Part shown: in pieces, positions 8,534-16,146 of the stretch
Layout: each line of letters begins with the position of its first letter
How positions within the stretch are numbered: the first letter of the stretch is position 1
Origin: a bacterium
Lineage (GTDB): Bacteria; Pseudomonadota; Alphaproteobacteria; Sphingomonadales; Sphingomonadaceae
NCBI GenBank assembly: GCA_030824575.1
Contig: JAVBXL010000197.1
Span: forward strand, 1 to 63,057
DNA: 63,057 nt
Direction of reading: 5' to 3'
Notes under the pieces: generated by a model
Databases searched by the model: none
Seen by the model: only the letters and a program-made list of their open reading frames with translations
Told to the model about the DNA's origin: nothing
Position numbers and translations under genes: made by a program

Positions 8534-9436
8534 ATGATCCCCTTTGTCGATGCTCATATCCATCTGTGGGATCTCAGCCACATCCGTTACGACTGGCTAA
8601 GCGCACCTTTCTCTGACGACGGCCCGAACGGCAGCGTCGAACCCATCGCCCACGACTATGGCGTCGCCCACTATCGCGCCGACCTTGCCCGCTGGAATGT
8701 CGTGGGTGCCGTCCATGTCGATGCCGGCGCGGCGGCGGAGAGCGCCCTGCGCGAAACCCAATGGCTCGACGGTCTGGCGCAAGTCGAAGGCCTGCCGACC
8801 GGCCTCGTCGCCTTTGCCGCCTTGCATGATCCCGATGTCGATGTCCTGCTCGCCGCGCAGGCGGCCCATGAGCGGGTCAAGGGCATCCGCCATATCGTCA
8901 ACTGGCACCGTGATCCCAAGCGGACCTATGGTCCCACCGACCTGACCGTCGATCCCCAATGGCAGGCGGGCTATGCGCTGCTGGCGAAACACGGTCTGAC
9001 CTTTGACCTCCAATGCTATCCGGGCCAAATGCCGGGCCTCGTCCCGCTGATCGAACGTCATCCCGACATCCCCGTCATCATCAACCATATGGGGATGCCG
9101 GTCCTGACCGACCCCGATGGCTTGGCGGACTGGCGCGGGGGCATGAAGACGCTTGCCGCGCTGCCCCATGTCGCGGTGAAGTTGTCGGGCATGGGCTTCA
9201 TCCGCCGCGACTGGACCCACGAGACGATCGAACCGCTGGTCCGCGAAACGATCGATCTGTTCGGCATAGACCGCTGTGCCTTCGCCAGCGATACGCCGAC
9301 CGACACGCTTTTTGCCCCGATCGACCGCACCATGGACGCCTATCACGCCATCGTGGCGGACTATCCCGAAACCGATCGCCGCGCGCTCTTCGCTGGCAAC
9401 GCCAACCGCCTCTATCGCCTGGGACTGGACCTATGA
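8534..9436 (+). CDS. L-rhamnono-1,4-lactonase (amidohydrolase family)
   Basis: A 300-residue amidohydrolase-2 (TIM-barrel) protein. Seen: the metal-binding HxH at residues 8-10 (DAHIHLWD), HIVNWH in the middle, INHMGMPV and a late Asp in FASDTPTD. In the LRA pathway the LRA2 lactonase of this family opens L-rhamnono-lactone to L-rhamnonate, the dehydratase substrate. The start ATG at 8534 follows GGAGAGG; the 208-nt gap before it contains a REP palindrome, so it may have its own promoter. It overlaps the downstream rhaT start by ATGA, linking lactone hydrolysis and rhamnose import. Confidence 0.85.
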   Translation: MIPFVDAHIHLWDLSHIRYDWLSAPFSDDGPNGSVEPIAHDYGVAHYRADLARWNVVGAVHVDAGAAAESALRETQWLDGLAQVEGLPTGLVAFAALHDPDVDVLLAAQAAHERVKGIRHIVNWHRDPKRTYGPTDLTVDPQWQAGYALLAKHGLTFDLQCYPGQMPGLVPLIERHPDIPVIINHMGMPVLTDPDGLADWRGGMKTLAALPHVAVKLSGMGFIRRDWTHETIEPLVRETIDLFGIDRCAFASDTPTDTLFAPIDRTMDAYHAIVADYPETDRRALFAGNANRLYRLGLDL

Positions 9437-10497
9437 TCGCAAATCCTCTGCTCGGCGTCCTCTTCCACTGGTTGGGCGGCCTCGCTTCGGCCAGCTTCTA
9501 TGTGCCTTATCGCGGCGTGAAGCGTTGGAACTGGGAAATATTCTGGCTGACCGGGGGCATCTTCTCTTGGGTGATCGCGCCCTGGTTTTTCGCCTCGATC
9601 CAGACCAGCGACCTGATGGGTGTGATGGCCCAGGTGCCCTCGTCCGTGGTTGGCTGGTGTGTGTTCTTCGGCTTCCTCTGGGGCTTTGGCGGCCTGACCT
9701 ATGGCCTCACCATGCGCTATCTGGGCCTCTCGCTCGGCATGGCATTGGTGCTGGGCCTGTGCACAGTGTTTGGCACACTGATCCCGCCGATCGTCGATGG
9801 CAGCTTCATGACGGAGATCGTCGGCACCCTGCATGGCCAGGTCGTGCTGCTGGGCCTGGCCGTCACGGTGCTGGGCATCATCGTCGTCGCGATGGCCGGC
9901 GCACGCAAGGATGCGGCATTGTCCACCGAGCAAAAGGCCGCCGCCGTCGCCGAATTTGATTTCAGGAAGGGCATCGCCGTCGCCATCTTCTCCGGCATCA
10001 TGTCCAGTTGCTTTGCCTTCGGCCTTGCAGCCGGGCAGTCGGTGAATGAACTCAGCCGCGCGGCGGGCACCGGACCGCTCTGGGTCGGCCTGCCGACGCT
10101 TTGCATCGTCATGTTTGGCGGCCTGATCACCAATGCGCTCTGGTGCGCCTGGCTGATCGTGAAGAACAAGTCGGCAGGCCAATGGGTCGGCGCGGCGGAT
10201 GCGTCGGGTCAACGCCCGGCATTGCTTCCTAACTTCCTTCTCTGTGCGCTCGCGGGCACGGCCTGGTATTTCCAGTTCTTCTTCTACACCATGGGCGAAA
10301 GCCAGATGGGTCGCTTCGGCTTCTCCAGCTGGACGCTGCACATGGCGTCGATCATCATCTTCGGCACCTGCTGGGGCTTCGCCTTCAGGGAGTGGAAGGA
10401 CGCCGCCCCCGCCGTGCGCCGCATGGTGTGGAGCGGCGTCGGCCTGCTGATCTTCGCCACCCTCATCATCGGCTATGGCAACCGCCTGGCCGTCTGA
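9433..10497 (+). CDS. rhaT: L-rhamnose/proton symporter
   Basis: A 354-residue integral membrane protein with about ten hydrophobic helices across its full length. The N-terminus contains LLGVLFHWLGGLASASFYVPY, and later GFGGLTYGLTMRYLGLSLG, FAFGLAAGQSV and AWYFQFFFYTMGESQMG, all features of the RhaT family (drug/metabolite transporter fold). It would import L-rhamnose with a proton across the inner membrane. The start ATG overlaps the lactonase stop (ATGA). It is the last gene of the plus-strand operon; a GC-rich hairpin at 10504-10525 follows the stop. Confidence 0.92.
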   Translation: MIANPLLGVLFHWLGGLASASFYVPYRGVKRWNWEIFWLTGGIFSWVIAPWFFASIQTSDLMGVMAQVPSSVVGWCVFFGFLWGFGGLTYGLTMRYLGLSLGMALVLGLCTVFGTLIPPIVDGSFMTEIVGTLHGQVVLLGLAVTVLGIIVVAMAGARKDAALSTEQKAAAVAEFDFRKGIAVAIFSGIMSSCFAFGLAAGQSVNELSRAAGTGPLWVGLPTLCIVMFGGLITNALWCAWLIVKNKSAGQWVGAADASGQRPALLPNFLLCALAGTAWYFQFFFYTMGESQMGRFGFSSWTLHMASIIIFGTCWGFAFREWKDAAPAVRRMVWSGVGLLIFATLIIGYGNRLAV

Positions 10498-10503
10498 TGG
10501 GAT

Positions 10504-10525
10504 GGCCCGGCGTCAATGCCGGGCC
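10504..10525. terminator. Probable shared terminator hairpin between rhaT and lacI-type gene
   Basis: GGCCCGGC at 10504-10511 pairs with GCCGGGCC at 10518-10525 around a 6-nt loop; the lacI-type stop codon (10513-10515) lies in the loop. Convergent genes on both sides fit a bidirectional terminator, although no strong T-run follows. Confidence 0.5.
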
Positions 10526-11562
10526 GGCACCGCGTCCGACTGGCGGCGGATCAGCTGATAGTCCAGCTTCACCTTGCCGATGATCCCGTCCGCACCCTCA
10601 TCCTGACTGCGAAAGCGCATCGCCAACAGGCCTATCGCCTCCCGGCTCATGTCGCGGATCGGCTGGCGGATGGTCGTCAGCGCCGGCCAGATCGCACTCG
10701 CCAGCGGCGTATCGTCGAAGCCGCAGATGCTGATTTCGGCCGGCACGTTGATGCGTCGCTGGTGCGCGACCGTGATCGCCGCGGCGGCCATATCGTCGTT
10801 GCAGGCGAAGATCGCGGTCGGCCGCGGCTCCAGGCTCATCAGCCGCTCGGCCGCGTCCAGCCCCGACCGATAGCTATAGTCGCCCGGCACGATCAACTGG
10901 GCGTCATGGTCCAGCCCATGATGGAGCAGCGCATCGTGAAAGCCCTGTAAGCGCCGCGCGCTCGACCGGTGGCGCACATTGCCTTCGATGAAGCCGATCC
11001 GCCGATGCCCCAGTTCGATCAGGTGCCGGGTCAGGTCATAGGCGGCATGGCGGTCGTCGGTGCCCACCACCAGCATGTCCGACCCATCCTGATCCGGCGC
11101 GATCGCGACGATGGCGATATCGCGCGCCGTCAGCCCGGCTATCAGTTCCGGCCAATCGCACAGGGGCGGCGGCAGGATCACGCCGGCGACATTGGCATGG
11201 GCGACCTGCTCGACGATTTCTTCGGCAAAGGCGCCTGGCGCGCATTGTTCGACCACTAGATGCAGGTGCCGCTGCGGCGCTTCGCCCAGCGCCCCGAGCA
11301 GCAGTTCGCCCAGATAGGCTGACGTGGTGGAGTTGCTGTGCAACAGCGCTACGCGCCGGTCGGCGCTCCCGGCCAGCGCGCGGGCCGACGCATTGGGGAT
11401 ATAGCCCAGCTCCTTGACCGCCAGTTCGACCGCTCGCCGCGCCTTGGCGCTGACCAGCGCCTTGCCGTTGACCGCGCGCGACGCGGTCATGACCGACACG
11501 CCCGCGCAGGCGGCGACTTCCTTGATCGTGGGCGGCTTTTTCTTGGGGTCGCTTTTCTGCAT
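10513..11562 (-). CDS. LacI-family transcriptional regulator
   Basis: A 349-residue LacI/GalR protein: N-terminal helix-turn-helix TIKEVAACAGVSVMTASRAV (about residues 12-31), hinge helix SARALAG, then a periplasmic-binding-like sugar domain with ELGHRRIGFIEG, AIFACNDDMA and GFDDTPLAS. It converges on rhaT and is the second regulator of the rhamnose island. The ligand may be rhamnose or a downstream acid, but this is inference. Start at 11562 chosen for the GGGAGAGG just upstream; a longer frame adds ten residues with no ribosome binding site. Confidence 0.85.
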   Translation of the reverse strand: MQKSDPKKKPPTIKEVAACAGVSVMTASRAVNGKALVSAKARRAVELAVKELGYIPNASARALAGSADRRVALLHSNSTTSAYLGELLLGALGEAPQRHLHLVVEQCAPGAFAEEIVEQVAHANVAGVILPPPLCDWPELIAGLTARDIAIVAIAPDQDGSDMLVVGTDDRHAAYDLTRHLIELGHRRIGFIEGNVRHRSSARRLQGFHDALLHHGLDHDAQLIVPGDYSYRSGLDAAERLMSLEPRPTAIFACNDDMAAAAITVAHQRRINVPAEISICGFDDTPLASAIWPALTTIRQPIRDMSREAIGLLAMRFRSQDEGADGIIGKVKLDYQLIRRQSDAVPARH

Positions 11563-11618
11563 CGCCTCTCCCCTAGCCGCTTTTACGGTCAAGGAAAATC
11601 ATGGGGTTTCAAGGCGTG

Positions 11619-11655
11619 GAAAAGCCCGCCGGTCGCATTGACCGGCGGGCTTTTC
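11619..11655. terminator. Terminator of the tol-pal operon
   Basis: A perfect 16-bp stem (GAAAAGCCCGCCGGTC / GACCGGCGGGCTTTTC) with a 5-nt GCATT loop and A/T runs at both ends. It lies 23 nt past the pal stop on the minus strand, and the structure works in both directions. Confidence 0.9.
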
Positions 11656-11677
11656 AGGCATCTACAGGGCAGGCGGA

Positions 11678-12193
11678 TCAATATTGGATGGTCACCGTCA
11701 CCGCACGGCGGTTCTGTGCCCAGCTTGCCTCATCCGATCCCAGCGCCGCTGGTCGTTCCTTGCCATAGCTGACGGTGGTGATGCGGCCGGGCGCGATGCC
11801 CAGCGAGGCGAGATAGTTTTTCGCCGCATTGGCGCGGCGTTCGCCCAGCGCGATATTATAGTCGCGGGTGCCGCGTTCGTCGGCATGGCCCTCCACCGTC
11901 ACGCGCACCGACGGATTCTGCTGCAACCAGGCGGCCTGGCTTTGCAACGTCGCCTGGTCCTCCGCATCGACATCATATTGGTCGAGGCCAAAGAAGATGC
12001 GGTCGGACGATACCGACGCGACGAAATCCTCCTGGCTGCCCTTGACCGGAGCGCCGGAACCCACCGGGCCGCTGGGTACAGTCGTGCCGCCGGTTCCGCC
12101 AGGGGCAGGGGGCAGCTCAGCCGGCGGCTTCTTCGAACAGGCGGCCAGCGCGATGATGGCGGTCGCCATCAACAGAGTCCGGGACAGTTTCAT
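11678..12193 (-). CDS. pal: Peptidoglycan-associated lipoprotein Pal
   Basis: A 171-residue lipoprotein. A signal peptide ends in the lipobox LAAC with Cys19 as the lipidation site. A Pro/Gly-rich linker follows, then an OmpA-like domain with the peptidoglycan-binding GHADERGTRDYN and ALGERRANA signatures. It anchors outer membrane to peptidoglycan and is the terminal partner of the Tol system in cell division. It is separated from tolB by 284 nt containing two palindromes, whereas the other tol genes are nearly contiguous. It may therefore be transcribed partly on its own. Confidence 0.95.
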   Translation of the reverse strand: MKLSRTLLMATAIIALAACSKKPPAELPPAPGGTGGTTVPSGPVGSGAPVKGSQEDFVASVSSDRIFFGLDQYDVDAEDQATLQSQAAWLQQNPSVRVTVEGHADERGTRDYNIALGERRANAAKNYLASLGIAPGRITTVSYGKERPAALGSDEASWAQNRRAVTVTIQY

Positions 12194-12226
12194 GGGGGTC
12201 TCCTTCGATATTCGCTATGCCGCCCG

Positions 12227-12303
12227 CTAGTGGTCCGATTCTGACATTTGCCACCCTATCCGATAAGGCGTGCTCAAATGTCAGAATCTTTTCGGACCAC
12301 TAG
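12227..12303. repeat. Interrupted palindrome A in the tolB-pal gap
   Basis: The left arm CTAGTGGTCCGA + TTCTGACATTTG (12227-12250) matches the reverse complement of 12275-12303, except that the right arm carries five extra bases between the two halves. The 24-nt loop lies between. It shares the TGACATTTG core with palindrome B just downstream. Likely a mobile or REP-like intergenic element that can form a long hairpin in the tolB-pal transcript. Confidence 0.85.
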
Positions 12304-12317
12304 CAATCTTTTGATTC

Positions 12318-12394
12318 TAGCGGATTTTACGATTTTGACATTTGCAGACCCATCCCAACCGCCAGGGGATGCAAATGTCAAAATCAATCCGCTA
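12318..12394. repeat. Interrupted palindrome B in the tolB-pal gap
   Basis: The left arm TAGCGGATT + TTAC + GATTTTGACATTTGCA (12318-12346) pairs with TGCAAATGTCAAAATC + AATCCGCTA (12370-12394), with a 4-nt asymmetric insertion in the left arm. It has the same architecture and core word as palindrome A, so the two appear to be diverged tandem copies of one element. Confidence 0.85.
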
Positions 12395-12477
12395 AGACAG
12401 TCATCAGGGTCCGTGATGTTCGTTACGCTGTCAAGACGACTAGGTTCCCCAATGGGCGAAGGCGTCTGAACCTGAGC

Positions 12478-13845
12478 TTAGGGCAGCAACGGTCCCCAGG
12501 CCGGATCGGAGCCGCTCAGCGGCGTCGGAATCCGCCGTTCGTTCACCCCGGTCAGATCGACCTGCCACACCTGGCTGCTGCCCTGCTTGCCCGGCGTCGT
12601 GCGGAAAAATTGCAGCACGCGGCCATTGGGCGACCAGGTCGGCTGCTCGTCCTGCCAGCCATTAGTCAGGATGCGCTCATTGTCGCCACTGGGCGTCATC
12701 ACCGCCACTTTGAAATCGCCCGACAGCTTGGTGAAGGCGATCAGGTCGCCGCGCGGCGACCATTCGGGCGTCGCATAACGGCCGCCGCCATGGCTGATCC
12801 GCCGCTGGTTGGAACCGTCTGCATTCATCACATAGATTTGCTGCCCGCCCGACCGGTCGCTTTCGAACACGATCTGGCTGCCATCGGGCGAATAGCTGCC
12901 GCCCACATCGATGCCCGGCGAATTGGTCAGCCGTACCGGCGTGCCGCCATTGGCCGACACGCGATAAATGTCGGTGTTGCCCGCCACCGCCATCGAAAAC
13001 AGGATGGAACGGCCATCGGGCGACCAGCGCGGCGCGAAGGTCGCGTTGGTGCTTTCGGTCACCAGCTTCTGCTGCCCGGCGCCGATGTCGTAGATATAGA
13101 GGCGCACCCGGCTGCCCAGATAGCTGACATAGAGGATCGATTTATAATCGGGCGAAAAGCGCGGCGTCAGCGCCATCGATTGGCCATTGGTGATGAAGCG
13201 GTGGTTCGCCCCATCCGAATCCATGATCGCCAGCCGCTTGACTCGCGCGCCCTTGGGACCGCTTTCGGCGATATAGGCGATGCGGCTGTCGAAGAAGGGG
13301 CTTTCGCCCGACAGCCGCGCATAGATGGCGTCGGCGCATTTATGCGCGGCCCGCCGCCAGTCGCGCGGCGCGACGACATAGCCCTGCCGCGTCAGTTCCT
13401 GCTTGAGCGCCACGTCATAGAGGTAGCAACCCACGGTGATGTCGGCCTCACCCCCGGTCGTGCGCACGAACCCCTGGACCAGCGCCTGATAGGCGTTCCA
13501 TTTGTCATAAACCGGGTTGGTGACTTCTGCAAAGGCGACCGCCGGCATCCCGCCAGGTCCCGACGGATCGAACAGGCCGGAGCCTTTCAGGTCGGACGCG
13601 ATCACCTCGGCGATCTTGCGCCCCAATTCGCTGGCGGTGCCGGCGGGGGTCGCCACATCCTGCTGCGCGGGCAGGGTGGGGATAGCAATGCTTGGCTTGT
13701 CAGTGGTATCGTCCGTCACACTGCCGGAAAGGCCGCCTTCGTCCGACGGCGGAGTTGACGGCGAGTTGACCTGCGCAAAGGCTGTCGCAGCGCAGAGCGA
13801 CAGCAGCAAGCCAGTACAGAAGCGGATCGAGCGGTTGAGATGCAT
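12478..13845 (-). CDS. tolB: Tol-Pal system periplasmic beta-propeller protein TolB
   Basis: A 455-residue protein with a signal peptide (MHLNRSIRFCTGLLLSLCAA, cleavage near AFA-Q at residue 24), an N-terminal TolB domain and a six-bladed beta-propeller of WD40-like TolB repeats (for example FAPRWSPDGRSILFSM, GGSYSPDGSQIVFESD, ATPEWSPRGDLIAFT). It interacts with Pal and TolA in the periplasm during outer membrane constriction. The chosen ATG lies 5 nt after the tolA stop; the 16 codons upstream in frame fall inside tolA and lack a signal peptide start. Confidence 0.95.
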   Translation of the reverse strand: MHLNRSIRFCTGLLLSLCAATAFAQVNSPSTPPSDEGGLSGSVTDDTTDKPSIAIPTLPAQQDVATPAGTASELGRKIAEVIASDLKGSGLFDPSGPGGMPAVAFAEVTNPVYDKWNAYQALVQGFVRTTGGEADITVGCYLYDVALKQELTRQGYVVAPRDWRRAAHKCADAIYARLSGESPFFDSRIAYIAESGPKGARVKRLAIMDSDGANHRFITNGQSMALTPRFSPDYKSILYVSYLGSRVRLYIYDIGAGQQKLVTESTNATFAPRWSPDGRSILFSMAVAGNTDIYRVSANGGTPVRLTNSPGIDVGGSYSPDGSQIVFESDRSGGQQIYVMNADGSNQRRISHGGGRYATPEWSPRGDLIAFTKLSGDFKVAVMTPSGDNERILTNGWQDEQPTWSPNGRVLQFFRTTPGKQGSSQVWQVDLTGVNERRIPTPLSGSDPAWGPLLP

Positions 13846-13850
13846 GGCGA

Positions 13851-14891
13851 TCAAAGCCTCTTGTCGAAACGGAATGACACGATGTTCTTCCAAGTATCAT
13901 AATATTCCGCCGGGAGGCGGAAAGGTGCAGCAGCGCGCACGGCCTTCATAGCATTTTCCTGATGAAGCGTGGCTTGCGGTCGGTTGCTGGGCGTCACGCC
14001 GGTCTGGTCTACTACGCTAGGTCCGTCTGCCAGACTGCCATCGCGATTGAGCCGCCAGCGTAGAATTGTTACCAACTGATCGGCATCGGCACCTGTAGGG
14101 GCCTTCCAATATCGCTTAAGTTGGCGACTGATTTCAGCGTTAAGCGCCGCCTTCTGCTGCGGCCCCATTGCGGCGGCCGGCGGCGGTGCCGCTTTACGCG
14201 GCGCGTCGTCCTTGGTGTCGATCCCTTTCAGGAAATCCTTGCCCAGCAACGACCCCTTGGGCTTGTCCGCCTTGCCTGCGCCGGACGCAAGCGCAGCCGC
14301 ATCGGCCTTGGCCTTCGCATCGCTCTTGGCCTTGGCGTCGCTTTTCGCCTTGGCGTCGGCCTTGGCTTTCGCATCGGCTTTCGCTTTTGCGTCGCTCTTC
14401 GCCTTGGCGTCGCTCTTGGACGGCACGGCCGCCGCAGCCTTGGGCTTGTAAGGCGCTGGCTTGGCCTTGGGCGTGGGCTTTTCGGGCACCGCCTTGGGTT
14501 TCGGCGCGGCCTTGGCCACCTCTTTCTTCGGCAGCACAGGCTTGGGCTTGGCCGGGGCCTCCTTCACGACCGGCTTTGGCGGCGACGGCTTGGGCACCGC
14601 CTTGGGTGGTGGCGGCGCAGGCGTCGGCTCCGGGGCCGGTGCAGGCTCCGGCGCAGGCTTGGCATCTTCGGTCGGCCCTTCCTCCGGCGCGACGCTGGGC
14701 GGCGGCGGCTGGGTCGACACCTGCGGCGCGGTCGATTGCAGCGCCACCTCGTCCACCAGGCTCACGTCCATCGGCGGCGACTTCAGCTTCAACGGATTGG
14801 GGGTGGCCAGGAATCCGGCCGACAGCAATCCGAACAGCAGGACATGTCCTGCCGTCGCGACGCCCAGGCCGATCTTTTCCGCGCGCTCCAT
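13851..14891 (-). CDS. tolA: TolA-like energy-transducing protein
   Basis: A 346-residue TolA: an N-terminal transmembrane helix (about residues 8-29), a Pro-rich segment (60-110), a Lys/Ala/Pro segment (110-160), a tract of six DAKAK[AS] hexapeptides (160-198) likely forming an extended helix across the periplasm, and a C-terminal TonB/TolA-like domain (about 230-346) that contacts TolB/Pal. It couples the TolQR proton motor to the outer membrane. It follows tolR by 18 nt. The middle is low-complexity, so length is expected to vary between strains. Confidence 0.93.
   Translation of the reverse strand: MERAEKIGLGVATAGHVLLFGLLSAGFLATPNPLKLKSPPMDVSLVDEVALQSTAPQVSTQPPPPSVAPEEGPTEDAKPAPEPAPAPEPTPAPPPPKAVPKPSPPKPVVKEAPAKPKPVLPKKEVAKAAPKPKAVPEKPTPKAKPAPYKPKAAAAVPSKSDAKAKSDAKAKADAKAKADAKAKSDAKAKSDAKAKADAAALASGAGKADKPKGSLLGKDFLKGIDTKDDAPRKAAPPPAAAMGPQQKAALNAEISRQLKRYWKAPTGADADQLVTILRWRLNRDGSLADGPSVVDQTGVTPSNRPQATLHQENAMKAVRAAAPFRLPAEYYDTWKNIVSFRFDKRL
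14298..14414 (-). repeat. 18-bp tandem repeats coding DAKAK hexapeptides in TolA
   Basis: Six consecutive 18-bp units encode (S/A)DAKAK at TolA residues 160-198. The units differ at silent positions (for example GCA/GCG and AAG/AAA), so they are not recent slippage products, but copy number could still vary. Because the unit is a multiple of three, expansion or contraction keeps the frame. Confidence 0.85.
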
Positions 14892-14909
14892 ATGGCTGAC
14901 CTATGGTCC

Positions 14910-15374
14910 CTATTCTGAACCGTCGCTGGCCGAACCGGCGTCCGACCCGGTGCTGACCAGCGATACCTTGTTCAAGCCCGCGCGATTGAGTTCGCCCATC
15001 ACCCGCATCACCCGGCCATAGTCCAGCGCGGTGTCGGCGCGCAGGAAGATTTGCGGCGGCTCCGGCTGGCCCGCATGGGCGGCGGCGATTTCCGCCAGCC
15101 GATCGGGCAGGTCGGCGTCGCTGATCTGCGCCTCGTCGATGAACAGCCCGCCGTCGCGGTCGATCGACAGGATCGTCGGCTTGGCGTCCGCGTCCAGTCC
15201 CTTCGCGCGGGTTTCGGGCAGGTTCACCGGCACCCCGGTCACCAGCAGCGGCGCTGTCACCATGAAGATGATGAGCAGCACCAGCATGACGTCGACCAGC
15301 GGCGTCACATTGATGTCGGCCATCGGCGCGCGCCCGCGCCCGCGGCGACTGGATGGTGGGCCGGACATCGCCAT
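14910..15374 (-). CDS. tolR: TolR/ExbD-family proton-channel subunit
   Basis: A 154-residue protein with a short basic cytoplasmic N-terminus, one transmembrane helix (about residues 26-46) containing the conserved Asp in TPLVDVMLVLLIIF, and a periplasmic domain that binds peptidoglycan. With TolQ it forms the proton-driven motor that energises TolA. The start ATG shares TAATG with the stop of the short ORF described at 15374-15445. A second Met two codons later is an alternative start. Confidence 0.93.
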   Translation of the reverse strand: MAMSGPPSSRRGRGRAPMADINVTPLVDVMLVLLIIFMVTAPLLVTGVPVNLPETRAKGLDADAKPTILSIDRDGGLFIDEAQISDADLPDRLAEIAAAHAGQPEPPQIFLRADTALDYGRVMRVMGELNRAGLNKVSLVSTGSDAGSASDGSE

Positions 15375-15445
15375 TATCGCGGGCCCTTCTTTGCAGCGAT
15401 GCCCAAGATCATCGCTTTTTTGATTACAGCGATGCCCAAGATCAT
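15374..15445 (-). CDS. Possible 23-residue coupled small ORF between tolQ and tolR
   Basis: The ATG overlaps the tolQ stop (ATGA) and the TAA overlaps the tolR start (TAATG), so a ribosome could pass through all three frames. The peptide is hydrophobic and basic and contains MILGIA twice because of a 33-bp tandem duplication in the DNA. It may be a genuine small protein, a coupling spacer, or an accident of the duplication. No homology is known to me. Confidence 0.35.
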   Translation of the reverse strand: MILGIAVIKKAMILGIAAKKGPR

Positions 15446-15449
15446 CGCT
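15394..15449. repeat. 33-bp-period tandem duplication at the tolQ/tolR junction
   Basis: The 23-nt sequence at 15394-15416 recurs exactly at 15427-15449, with a period of 33 nt. The second copy contains the tolQ stop codon. The duplication preserves reading frame and lengthens the tolQ-tolR spacer. Confidence 0.95.
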
Positions 15450-16146
15450 GGGACTCCAGTTCCCGGCTCAGCGTGGAATAGAAGCTGTCGGCAAAGCGGG
15501 TCAGCCCTGCTTCCAGCCGGTTGATGCCATGACTGAACCGGTTGTAGGCGATCAGCGCGGGGATCGCCGCGAACAGGCCGATGGCCGTGGCGAACAGCGC
15601 TTCGGCAATGCCCGGCGCGACCACCGCAAGGGAACTGTTCTGCTCGGCGGCGATCGAGGTGAAGGCGCGCATGATGCCCCACACCGTCCCGAACAGGCCG
15701 ATGAAAGGCGCGGCCGATGCCACCGTCGCCAATATGTTGAGGCGATCGGACAGGCGATCGATCTCGGACGCGATCACGCTCGACATCGACGTCCCCAGCC
15801 GGTCGCGCGTGCCGTCGCGGTCGATCACCTTCTGCGCAGTCGATCGCCGCCATTCGGTGACGCCCGCCGCCATCACCTTGGCCGCCGGGAAATCGGTCTT
15901 GCCGCGCGCTTCGTAAAAGCGGTCGATATCCTCCGCCTTCCAGAAATCGGCCTCGAACTTGCGGCTTTCCTTGCTCGCCTTGCGCAGGCTGACGCTGAAG
16001 CTGATGATGATCGCCCAGGTCCAGATGCTGGCCAGCAACAGGCCCAGCATCACGCCCTTCACGACGATGTCGGCCTGAAGAAACAAGGCGAGCGGGGATA
16101 TGGTCGCGGCGTCGGTGATGGTGCCGGCAGGCAGGTTGAGGGTCAT
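15442..16146 (-). CDS. tolQ: TolQ/ExbB-family proton-channel subunit
   Basis: A 234-residue inner membrane protein of the MotA/TolQ/ExbB family. Three hydrophobic segments are visible: residues about 17-45 (VVKGVMLGLLLASIWTWAII) and two in the C-terminal half (ILATVASAAPFIGLFGTVWG and ALFATAIGLFAAIPALIAYN), which carry the family signatures. It forms the stator around TolR. The ATG at 16146 overlaps the ybgC stop; the C-terminus RELESQR ends inside a duplicated 33-bp segment. Confidence 0.95.
   Translation of the reverse strand: MTLNLPAGTITDAATISPLALFLQADIVVKGVMLGLLLASIWTWAIIISFSVSLRKASKESRKFEADFWKAEDIDRFYEARGKTDFPAAKVMAAGVTEWRRSTAQKVIDRDGTRDRLGTSMSSVIASEIDRLSDRLNILATVASAAPFIGLFGTVWGIMRAFTSIAAEQNSSLAVVAPGIAEALFATAIGLFAAIPALIAYNRFSHGINRLEAGLTRFADSFYSTLSRELESQR

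Noticed and set aside
12227..12394. Possible tRNA or structured RNA in the tolB-pal gap
   Set aside because: The arms form simple interrupted palindromes; there is no cloverleaf, T-loop or anticodon pattern.
14298..14414. Regular 18-bp repeats suggestive of a CRISPR array
   Set aside because: The units are contiguous with no spacers and encode TolA hexapeptides in frame.
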